This document shows, one piece after another, positions 1 through 5,127 of a stretch of DNA of 5,127 nucleotides. Origin of the DNA: Saprospiraceae bacterium (lineage in GTDB: Bacteria; Bacteroidota; Bacteroidia; Chitinophagales; Saprospiraceae). Every line of letters starts with the position of its first letter. The stretch's first letter is position 1. The position numbers and the translations under genes were made by a program. Under the pieces are notes generated by a model. That model saw only the letters and a list, made by a program, of their open reading frames with translations. It had not been told where the DNA came from and did not search any database. Where the stretch lies: assembly GCA_025455635.1 (NCBI GenBank), contig JALOMF010000339.1:1-5127 (forward strand), in the 5' to 3' direction.

Positions 1-25
1 TTTTGTCTGCACGAAACGCAATTTC

Positions 26-3000
26 CTATTTCCCAATCTCCACCCGTTCCGGCTTGCTCCAAACCACCGCATCATTGGAGTAATATAGCCAAGCCGCCGA
101 CGCAGGTGCCTCGTACGCACCCGGCACGTCGGCCTTGAGGTCCAGGTTCAGTTCTTTCACCTCGCCAGCCGCCATGCCCCGGAAGTAGAACACCACGTAG
201 CTGTCCTTGATTTCATAAAAATCCATCAAGCCACGCTCCTGCATTTGCTTCACTTGCCAAGGCTGCACGCTCAGGCCCGCCGGGATGCCCACGATGGCGA
301 TGGGGTTCGGCACGGCGGCGGCGGCAGTATTGGTGATGGTTGTTGTCAATCTCATGGTGCCGCCGATTTCGGACTTTTCGATTGCGGATTGCGGATTGCG
401 TATTGCGGCACTTGTCCCGATACCTCGGGATTGGTTGGGCGAGCTTCCACGAAGGGTGGTTTTCAGTGCCAACTTACACTCCGGGTTGCTGTACGGCAGC
501 GTCGTCGAATACTTCACCGAGAGGTCGTAGGGTAGGGGGTCGCCGTCGGCGAATTTGACCCTTACCTCATTTTTTCCTTCGGTAAAATATTGCTCCAAGC
601 CATTGAAAACCAGTGCGTTGCGCTCATCGGCGGTGAATGGGCGCTTGCCCACCGACTTGCCGTTTACGTACAGTTCCACCTCGCCACCGATGTTCTTTTT
701 TATGTTTTTTGCATTCGCAACGAGGGCTTTCAGTGCCAGCACGGTCGCCTGCGTGGAGCCGAAGCCGTACTGCGTTTTTGCGCCAGCGAGGTAGGCCACT
801 GCTTTATTCACTATGGCCATTTCAGCGCCGGAAGCACCGCCCTCCGCAGCATGTGCATTGGCCAAGAAGGCCAGCGTGGCGAGTGCAGTCGTCTCAACCG
901 TCAAGTTCTTTCCGGTGGAATGCGTCATGCTCATTGTCTTGCCCGTCCAGCTACCATCCGTAGCTTGGTTTTTGGTCAAAACGGCCAGCATTTCCTCGGC
1001 CCGGCGGTCGCCCATGTTCAGCAGCGACTTGGCGGCGAGGGCGACGATGTACGGGTCTTGCGTTTCACGGGCGTCTTTCACTTGCTTCGCAATTTCGGCA
1101 CTGACCTGCTTGCCATAGCCTGCCTCGGTCATCGCCCAAGTGACGTAGGCATCACTGACGGGGTTGGGCTGCTGCCAACTGTGCGCACCTTGCTTGCTGG
1201 CCAGCCAGCCGCCTTTTCCATCTCGGCGGGTAAGGAGCCACGAGGCGGTGCGGTCAATCAAATCCTGTTCCACTGGATACACGGATTTCATGTCCACGAA
1301 CTGCATCAAGCCATAAGCTGAGAGTGCCTCATGGGCAGGTGGTTTGGCAAACCAATCGAAGCCGCCGTCTTTAATTTCAAAGGTTTTGAGGCGCTTGTAG
1401 CCGAAGTCGAGGTGCTGCATGGCGGTAGTCGCTATTTCCGACCCTAAATTGTTCGTTGTGCCCAATAGGTTGACAACCAGCAAGTTAGGATAATTGGAGC
1501 TGCTCGTCTGCTCGAAGCAGCCGCTGGGTTGCCGAATCATCCGCTCCAAGCCCGTGGTCAGGTCGGAGAGCACGCTGGGGTGTACGGTAAAGGTGGCCGA
1601 AAGGCTGCCCTCCACCACGTCCTTCACGGGTACGCTGAAGGTCTTGCTGCGTTCATTTCCCCCAAAAACAAGGTCAACGGGGAAGCCACGGGGCTGCACT
1701 TTTAGCGCCTGTGTGAAGGCGTCGGCTATGCCGTTTGCCTCAAAGCTGACCTGTATTTCTCCACTTTTTGCGCCGAGCGCAATTTCGTATTCGGGGTAAA
1801 TCGTGGTGCTTCCCTGTAACACGGTCTGCCAGACCGTGCTTCCCAAACTGTCGGATGAAACCAGTTCCCAATCTTTGCCAAGTTTCGTAAGCACGGACTG
1901 GCAGTCCGTGTTACAAAAGCCCACGGGCATCTTGATGGTCAGTTTGCCGGAAAGTGGCTTGCCCGTGTTGTTCGTCAATGCCAACGGGAAGGCCAGCCGG
2001 TCGCCCGTGAGCAGGTTGACGGGCACTTTCACGTCCATGCTGAACGGCATTTGGGTGAAAAACCGCTGCTCGCTGCGCCCGATGCCGCCGCCCGTGGCGA
2101 TGCCCTCCACCGTGGCCCGGAAGGTGCTGATGGCGTCTGTGTTGTAGAACTCGACCGTAGCCCGACCGTTGCGCCCGATTTCGAGCTTGGGAGCGAAGAA
2201 GACGGTCTTCCTAAAGTCATTGCGGACTGCGGATTGCGGATTGCGGATTGCGGCAGCATCATCATCGTACATGGGTGCGTAGAACTGGCGGGGGGCGTGG
2301 AAAGAAAGTCCATTCGACACAGGCACAGACGCTGGTTTTTGAGCAACGGGCTGGTTTGGTGCAGCCTTGCGCATGGCCAGCGGATTATCGGCCAGTTTCT
2401 TTTTATCCACAATGATTTCATTTCCCCTGACATCATCTTTGTTCGCAAATGGGGCAGGTACGCCGAGTTGGATGAAATCCTCCGATTCGATGGCTTGCTT
2501 CGGCGGCAAATTGCCCGAAACCCTGACGCCGTCTATGTAGTAGTTCGTCGCATCGGAGCGGCTACCACGCATAATGAGGGCTGCGCCTTCGTCGGAGGAG
2601 GAGACGCCCGCTGCTACCGATGCCATTGCATTGACATCCCTAGTTGGCAGTGCTTTAACTTGCTCTGACGTCAGTGTTTTTGGTGCAGATTGCTTGGCAA
2701 CAGCCTCTTTTTTTGCTGCTTCTTCTGTCCTTTTTTTCTTGTTAGGGCGAGGTGGGGGCATGTTTCTGATTTGTTCGGAAGTTATACTGACACCACTCGT
2801 AGTGTTGTCCTGCTCTATGACAGGGCGCTGGTACATTACTTCAACGGTTGTTAGTTCTACGCCAGCGCTCAGTCCCACTTCCAATTTATTGCCTTTTCCT
2901 TCTTTGACTATCATACCAGACACCTTCTTTGGGGAGAAGCCGGTGGTGCTGAACTCCACATCGTAGGTGCCGGGGTCAAGCTCGGTGATGGAGTAATAGC

Positions 3001-5107
3001 CCTCAAAATCGGTTTCTGTGCCAGTGACCAGCACCCCATTTTTAAACAATGCTACCGTGCCAAAAACAATAGGCTCCCCTGTATCTGCATCCTTTAATGT
3101 GCCTTCCACCCTTGTTCCCATTGGCACTGATAAGTCTATGTAAGTTGAAACTACATCTTGCACTGGGAATTGCTTTGGTTTAGAAAGTACCAGTGGTGCC
3201 AGTTTGTTTATGTCGTTCTGGCCAACATCATAAGGTAGCTGAATATGCAGTCCTTTGCTGATGTCATAAGACAATAGGTTTGGGCCATCCATCTTGGATG
3301 AGTACACGGCCATTGGTCGGTTGTTAGGCATTAATGTGTCCAATTCAAAGCGGCCAAAAATATCGGTCATTGCGGTAAGCCGAGAGTTCTCGACTCCAAT
3401 TAGCATCCTTGGTACTGGCTTGCCCCTCATATCAGTGACTAAGCCCTTTGTCACCAATCGCTCGTTATCGAATTGCATCGCAACTGGCTGATTACCAAGT
3501 AGCTCCTCCCAAGCCAACCTGCGCCAGCCCTGCGTCATCATCAGGTAGTCCAATGCCAGCAGCTCGTTTTTCTCCGGGTGTTTTTCTTTTGGTTCAAAGT
3601 AAAAATTCGGCTCCTCCACCTTGCCCTTCAGCTCGCTTTCGAGCAAGAGGTGGCTGAGGATATGCCCCTGGCGGTCGTCGGCGAAAGTGAGCAGGTTGTC
3701 GTCGGCCACGGCGAGGCTGAACTGGCCGGGCATGGGCAGTCCCCGCTCGTCTGTCACCTGCACGGTCATGGTCACTTTTTCACGGGGCAGGTATTTCTCC
3801 TTGTCTGTTTTTACGCTGATTTTCAGTTGCTTATCGTGGTTGAGGAACACGAGCCGCTCGGCCCGTGGCAGTTCTTGGCTGTCAAACAAGGTGACTTGAG
3901 CGATGCCGATGGGCAGGTTTTTCACAGGGATACGCACAAGGTGTGAGCCAGCACGGGCAGGCAATGTAGTGGTGAACTTCAGTTCACCACGGCAAGCCAA
4001 AACGACATGCAGCACCTCATCCTCCGTCGAGTTCACCTCCACCGTCATTTCGTCTTGTTGTAGCGGGTTTATTTTCATGGAAAAACCCCGGGGAAAGGCA
4101 TCCGGTAGCCCGTATTTTTCATTTATTCCTTCCGGCTTCGCCAAAATAGCGTGGTAGCTTTCCCCGCTTGTCGGGGTAAAATTGAAGGCCCCCATGCCCT
4201 GGTGGTAGCTCTCGAACCGGGCCACTTCTACGCCCTTCGAGTTCACGATTTTGCCAGCAATATCAGCGGGTTTGCCCCATTCGTTCAGGGCTTTGAAGCC
4301 AACCGTGGCAGGCAGCCCAGCCACGAGGTCGCCGCCTTCCGGCATGAACTGGAGGTCAATCTTGTTCAGCACAATCGGCACCGAGCGGCTGATGCTCTCC
4401 GTCTGGCCGTTGTACTGGATGAGCACGTTGAGCAGGCCGTCGTTGGTCTCCAGGCCCTTCGGCAAATCAAATTTGACTTGGGCATGGCCCCGTCCGTCCG
4501 TTTTGCCTGCTACTTCGGTGAACTGCTGCCCATCGAGGCTGGCTTTGGCGGTGAAATCGTAATTGGCGAGCGGCGCATTGGCCAAGGTGTTCAGGTCAAT
4601 TTTGGCTTCCACCACATCGCCGGGGCCGTAGGCTTTTTTCATAAAATCAAGCTCCATGCGCAGCCGGGGAAGCACGGTGGCCTGCACCTGCACTTCCCGC
4701 TCGAAGGCATCGTTCGAGTTGCGCATCCAATTGGTGTAGGCCCTGATTTTGTAGAGGCCGCCCGTTGCGCCAGCGTCCAATTTGAAGTCGCCAGCAGCCG
4801 TGCCACCTTTGGCCAGCAGCGTGATTTTTTTCAGCACCGAGCCGTTTGGCCCCAGCAGTTCCACGTAGAGGATGTCGCTTTTCGGGCTGGCCTTCAGCGT
4901 GTTGGCATCCCGCAGGTAGGCGTTGAACCAGATGTCTTCGCCCGGCTCGAAGAAAAGGCGGTCGAAGTGGAGATAGACCTTTTCGGGGGAAGTTGCTTGG
5001 GTGTGAAGGGAGAGGGCAGCGTAGAGTTTTTGGAAGAAACTGCTATCTTGATTTGGTTTGATTTCAGAGGAAAGATAGACGATTTCACCTGCCTGTCCGG
5101 TAGGCAA
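26..5107 (-). CDS. Alpha-2-macroglobulin family protein with thioester motif and embedded carboxypeptidase-regulatory/TonB-plug-like module (5' end probably incomplete)
   Basis: The frame encodes 1693 residues and ends in TAG at 26-28. Visible in order: macroglobulin-type domains with EKVYLHFD/PGEDIWF (42-61), FMPEGGDLVAGL (254-265) and LDYLMMTQGWRR (519-530); two carboxypeptidase-regulatory-like domains (551-625, 666-750); a TonB-plug-like stretch (771-887); the A2M core from DFRKTVFF (964); a thioester motif GCFEQ (1196-1200); a helical thioester domain (to about 1468); and a receptor-binding-like beta domain (to 1693). Family knowledge: bacterial A2Ms trap proteases in the periplasm or at the outer membrane, reacting through a Cys-Gln thioester; E. 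coli YfhM is the nearest well-known example. Start: the first usable codon is TTG at 5105-5107, with no purine-rich ribosome site before it and no signal peptide after it. The frame stays open to 5127, so the real start is probably beyond the edge. Only five cysteines occur. A2M family membership is secure; target protease and exact location are inferred. Confidence 0.93.
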   Translation of the reverse strand: MPTGQAGEIVYLSSEIKPNQDSSFFQKLYAALSLHTQATSPEKVYLHFDRLFFEPGEDIWFNAYLRDANTLKASPKSDILYVELLGPNGSVLKKITLLAKGGTAAGDFKLDAGATGGLYKIRAYTNWMRNSNDAFEREVQVQATVLPRLRMELDFMKKAYGPGDVVEAKIDLNTLANAPLANYDFTAKASLDGQQFTEVAGKTDGRGHAQVKFDLPKGLETNDGLLNVLIQYNGQTESISRSVPIVLNKIDLQFMPEGGDLVAGLPATVGFKALNEWGKPADIAGKIVNSKGVEVARFESYHQGMGAFNFTPTSGESYHAILAKPEGINEKYGLPDAFPRGFSMKINPLQQDEMTVEVNSTEDEVLHVVLACRGELKFTTTLPARAGSHLVRIPVKNLPIGIAQVTLFDSQELPRAERLVFLNHDKQLKISVKTDKEKYLPREKVTMTVQVTDERGLPMPGQFSLAVADDNLLTFADDRQGHILSHLLLESELKGKVEEPNFYFEPKEKHPEKNELLALDYLMMTQGWRRLAWEELLGNQPVAMQFDNERLVTKGLVTDMRGKPVPRMLIGVENSRLTAMTDIFGRFELDTLMPNNRPMAVYSSKMDGPNLLSYDISKGLHIQLPYDVGQNDINKLAPLVLSKPKQFPVQDVVSTYIDLSVPMGTRVEGTLKDADTGEPIVFGTVALFKNGVLVTGTETDFEGYYSITELDPGTYDVEFSTTGFSPKKVSGMIVKEGKGNKLEVGLSAGVELTTVEVMYQRPVIEQDNTTSGVSITSEQIRNMPPPRPNKKKRTEEAAKKEAVAKQSAPKTLTSEQVKALPTRDVNAMASVAAGVSSSDEGAALIMRGSRSDATNYYIDGVRVSGNLPPKQAIESEDFIQLGVPAPFANKDDVRGNEIIVDKKKLADNPLAMRKAAPNQPVAQKPASVPVSNGLSFHAPRQFYAPMYDDDAAAIRNPQSAVRNDFRKTVFFAPKLEIGRNGRATVEFYNTDAISTFRATVEGIATGGGIGRSEQRFFTQMPFSMDVKVPVNLLTGDRLAFPLALTNNTGKPLSGKLTIKMPVGFCNTDCQSVLTKLGKDWELVSSDSLGSTVWQTVLQGSTTIYPEYEIALGAKSGEIQVSFEANGIADAFTQALKVQPRGFPVDLVFGGNERSKTFSVPVKDVVEGSLSATFTVHPSVLSDLTTGLERMIRQPSGCFEQTSSSNYPNLLVVNLLGTTNNLGSEIATTAMQHLDFGYKRLKTFEIKDGGFDWFAKPPAHEALSAYGLMQFVDMKSVYPVEQDLIDRTASWLLTRRDGKGGWLASKQGAHSWQQPNPVSDAYVTWAMTEAGYGKQVSAEIAKQVKDARETQDPYIVALAAKSLLNMGDRRAEEMLAVLTKNQATDGSWTGKTMSMTHSTGKNLTVETTALATLAFLANAHAAEGGASGAEMAIVNKAVAYLAGAKTQYGFGSTQATVLALKALVANAKNIKKNIGGEVELYVNGKSVGKRPFTADERNALVFNGLEQYFTEGKNEVRVKFADGDPLPYDLSVKYSTTLPYSNPECKLALKTTLRGSSPNQSRGIGTSAAIRNPQSAIEKSEIGGTMRLTTTITNTAAAAVPNPIAIVGIPAGLSVQPWQVKQMQERGLMDFYEIKDSYVVFYFRGMAAGEVKELNLDLKADVPGAYEAPASAAWLYYSNDAVVWSKPERVEIGK
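381..408. repeat. Heptamer array, four units of ATTGCGG, translated in frame
   Basis: Four tandem 7-nt units: ATTGCGG, ATTGCGG, ATTGCGT, ATTGCGG. On the coding strand they give AAIRNPQSAI (residues 1567-1576). A 7-nt unit yields the same seven-residue cycle in any frame of one strand (IRNPQSA) and another on the opposite strand (IADCGLR). None of these contains a stop, so the array is tolerated in any frame. Confidence 0.9.
415..430. repeat. Short hairpin TCCCGA-TACC-TCGGGA beside the heptamer array
   Basis: Perfect 6-bp arms (415-420, 425-430) with a 4-base loop, seven bases from the heptamer array. It codes SRGIG (residues 1560-1564) in the same C-terminal insert. It may be another dispersed palindrome, making a composite insertion, but one copy in the window cannot show that. 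Confidence 0.55.
704..1540 (-). other. Thioester-containing alpha-helical toroid domain
   Basis: Residues about 1190-1468 start with the GCFEQTSS motif and continue through helical repeats such as HLDFGYKRLKTFEIKDGGFD, AHEALSAYGLMQF, ASWLLTRRDGKGGW, VSDAYVTWAMTEAGY, DPYIVALAAKSLLNMGDRRA and GSTQATVLALKAL. Repeated GG[FW] turns followed by Ala/Leu-rich helices are typical of the alpha/alpha toroid of A2M and complement proteins. The domain shields the thioester until the trap is triggered. Borders are estimated by eye. Confidence 0.8.
1508..1522 (-). other. Thioester motif GCFEQ of the A2M protein
   Basis: Residues 1196-1200 are Gly-Cys-Phe-Glu-Gln in the context RQPSGCFEQTSSSNYPN. In thioester A2M and complement proteins the Cys and the Gln three residues later form the internal thioester that covalently captures a target. 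Both are present (C1197, Q1200), so the motif looks competent. The central residue is Phe where animal proteins have Gly (GCGEQ) and, from memory, the E. coli homologue has Leu (CLEQ). Confidence 0.85.
1815..1841 (-). repeat. 27-nt palindromic repeat, copy 1
   Basis: The core is a perfect inverted repeat with 9-bp arms CACGGTCTG (1820-1828) and CAGACCGTG (1830-1838) around a single base. Read on the minus strand, the 27 nt match the plus strand of 1889-1915 at 25 positions. It codes STVWQTVL (residues 1090-1097) in the gene frame. Confidence 0.85.
1889..1915 (+). repeat. 27-nt palindromic repeat, copy 2 (inverted relative to copy 1)
   Basis: Arms CACGGACTG (1892-1900) and CAGTCCGTG (1902-1910) surround one base; GTAA (1887-1890) and TTAC (1911-1914) can extend the stem past a bulged G. 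The two differences from copy 1 are at paired stem positions (T-A against A-T), so the hairpin is kept. It codes NTDCQSVL (residues 1066-1073) and, with the preceding codon, brings in two of the five cysteines of the protein (C1065, C1069). Confidence 0.85.
2219..2253. repeat. Heptamer array, five units of ATTGCGG, translated in frame
   Basis: Five tandem units: ATTGCGG, ACTGCGG, then three ATTGCGG. The coding strand reads AAIRNPQSAVRN (residues 952-963) immediately before DFRKTVFF, where the A2M core begins. It is the same repeat as at 381-408 but lies 1.8 kb away and codes almost the same peptide. It falls in a low-complexity linker after YDDDAA, where extra residues should do little harm. 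Confidence 0.9.
2447..3112 (-). other. Second carboxypeptidase-regulatory-like domain fused to a TonB-receptor-plug-like segment
   Basis: Residues 666-750 (RVEGTLKDADTGEPIVFGTV, then TDFEGYYSITELDPGTYDVEF) are a second, better conserved regulatory-like domain. It continues through VEVMYQRPVIEQDNTTSG into a plug-like stretch: ITSEQIRNMP, LTSEQVKALPTRDVNAMASVAAGV, and MRGSRSDATNYYIDGVRVSG (846-865). In SusC/TonB-dependent receptors this order of regulatory domain, TSE.I..LP..N....A...GV and RG.RS....YYIDG is the N-terminal plug. No beta-barrel follows here; the chain goes to a low-complexity linker and then the A2M core. A Lys/Glu/Ala-rich block (784-810) interrupts the plug motif. The similarity is clear by eye; a transport function is not implied. 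Confidence 0.75.
3233..3457 (-). other. First carboxypeptidase-regulatory-like beta-sandwich domain
   Basis: Residues about 551-625 read LVTKGLVTDMRGKPVPRMLIGVEN, then TAMTDIFGRFELDTL. The spacing G.V.D..G.P.P...I.V followed by a TD..GRF.L turn is the hallmark of the carboxypeptidase D regulatory-like fold. Such domains are common in Bacteroidota envelope proteins as structural or adhesive modules. It sits directly after the LMMTQGWRR motif. The end of the domain is uncertain because the following stretch (to about residue 660) has no clear signature. Confidence 0.65.
3484..4987 (-). other. N-terminal macroglobulin-type beta-sandwich domains of the A2M protein
   Basis: Residues about 41-541 form successive macroglobulin-like domains. 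The first opens with SPEKVYLHFDRLFFEPGEDIWF, the usual strand pair at the start of bacterial MG domains. A second begins near LRMELDFMKKAYGPGDVVEAKI. A third carries FMPEGGDLVAGL and ends at GMGAFNFTPTSGESYHAIL, a pattern I associate with Bacteroidota A2M proteins. A further domain begins near LKISVKTDKEKYLPREKVTM and leads to the LDYLMMTQGWRR motif. Domain borders are estimated by eye. By homology these domains build the rigid frame of the protease trap. Confidence 0.8.
3969..3990. repeat. Perfect 10-bp inverted repeat with 2-base spacer
   Basis: GTGGTGAACT (3969-3978) and AGTTCACCAC (3981-3990) are exact reverse complements separated by TC. It codes RGELKFTT within LACRGELKFTTTLPAR. The domain needs no gap here when compared by eye with the usual family pattern, so it may be a repeat that replaced native codons or a chance palindrome. 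Confidence 0.6.
5088..5106. repeat. Imperfect palindrome TGCCT...AGGCA at the apparent N-terminus
   Basis: Arms TGCCT (5090-5094) and AGGCA (5102-5106) enclose TCCGG-type sequence that can extend the stem by wobble pairs on the plus strand. It codes LPTGQAG at the apparent start of the protein. From memory it resembles TGCCTGCCGGCAGGCA-like repeats common in Bacteroidota genomes; this is not verified. Confidence 0.4.
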
Positions 5108-5127
5108 GGATTTAAGATTTGGGGGGG

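Larger units (their letters stand above)
29..694 (-). other. C-terminal beta region with receptor-binding-like domain, interrupted by a repeat-derived insert
   Basis: Residues about 1472-1693. The first part (GEVELYVNGKSVGK to LPYDLSVKYSTTLP) is a beta segment linking the helical domain to the C-terminal domain. The last part (CKLALKTTL, GGTMRLTTTITNTAAAAVPNPIAIVGIPAGL, DFYEIKDSYVVFYFRGMAAGE, PGAYEAPASAAWLYYSND) matches the A2M receptor-binding-like domain of bacterial family members. Between KTTL (1552) and GGTMRL (1582) lies an insert, about residues 1553-1579, made of hairpin and heptamer-repeat sequence. It falls where a short loop between two strands is expected. Confidence 0.75.

Noticed and set aside
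1..25. Possible terminator after the stop codon
   Set aside because: The 25 nt past the stop show no convincing stem followed by a T run on the minus strand.
590..1321. Plus-strand open frame of 243 codons
   Set aside because: It lies opposite the helical thioester domain, has no recognisable motif, and the minus-strand reading matches a known family throughout. It is a shadow.
381..2253. CRISPR array from the repeated heptamers
   Set aside because: The units are 7 nt, directly tandem with no spacers, and the two arrays are 1.8 kb apart inside one coding frame.
2029..2448. Second minus-strand open frame of 139 codons
   Set aside because: Out of frame with the A2M gene, low-complexity (Ser/Pro/Arg-rich), no family features.
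2051..2668. Plus-strand open frame of 205 codons
   Set aside because: It overlaps the linker and plug region of the A2M gene; its IADCGLRIADCG stretch is only the heptamer array read on the other strand.
2447..2797. A separate TonB-dependent receptor gene or fragment
   Set aside because: The plug-like stretch is in frame with A2M domains on both sides, with no stop, start or barrel sequence, so it is a module of the same protein.
4086..4093. CCCCGGGG palindrome
   Set aside because: Only 8 nt, no loop, no second copy; not above chance expectation.
4162..4176. Hairpin CCCCG-CTTGT-CGGGG
   Set aside because: It codes FTPTSGES within the ordinary GMGAFNFTP...YHA motif at the expected length; 5-bp GC arms are easily due to chance.

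Overview
The window is almost entirely one gene on the minus strand: a giant alpha-2-macroglobulin (A2M)-family protein of at least 1693 residues, with its stop codon at 26-28. The frame is still open at the right edge (5127), so the true start and the expected signal peptide probably lie outside. No other gene, tRNA or rRNA is supported; the plus-strand open frames are shadows of this gene. Residue numbers below count from the in-frame TTG at 5105-5107.

The sequence points to Bacteroidota, plausibly a Saprospiria- or Chitinophagia-like lineage. The N-terminal macroglobulin domains carry that phylum's signatures (EKVYLHFD..FFEPGEDIWF, FMPEGGDLVAGL, LDYLMMTQGWRR), and the protein contains a carboxypeptidase-regulatory-like domain followed by a TonB-receptor-plug-like segment (RGSRSDATNYYIDGVRVSG), a pairing typical of Bacteroidota surface proteins. 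The lineage call is inference from family features only.

Layout in protein order (right to left on the map): macroglobulin-type beta-sandwich domains (about residues 41-540); a first carboxypeptidase-regulatory-like domain (about 551-625); a second such domain plus a plug-like segment with a Lys-rich interruption (about 666-887); a low-complexity linker (about 890-963); the A2M core starting at DFRKTVFF (964 on); a thioester motif GCFEQ (1196-1200) and alpha-helical thioester domain (to about 1468); and a C-terminal receptor-binding-like beta domain (to 1693). The expected role is a cell-envelope protease trap that uses a Cys-Gln thioester.

The most unusual aspect is that short repeats of at least two unrelated families, with further hairpin candidates, sit inside the coding frame and are translated: two heptamer arrays (ATTGCGG) that both encode AAIRNPQSA(I/V), and two inverted copies of a 27-nt palindrome differing only by a compensatory base-pair swap. 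Most fall in predicted loops or linkers, which suggests the protein has grown by in-frame insertion of dispersed repeats. The plug-like module occupies the position where the bait region lies in animal A2M.
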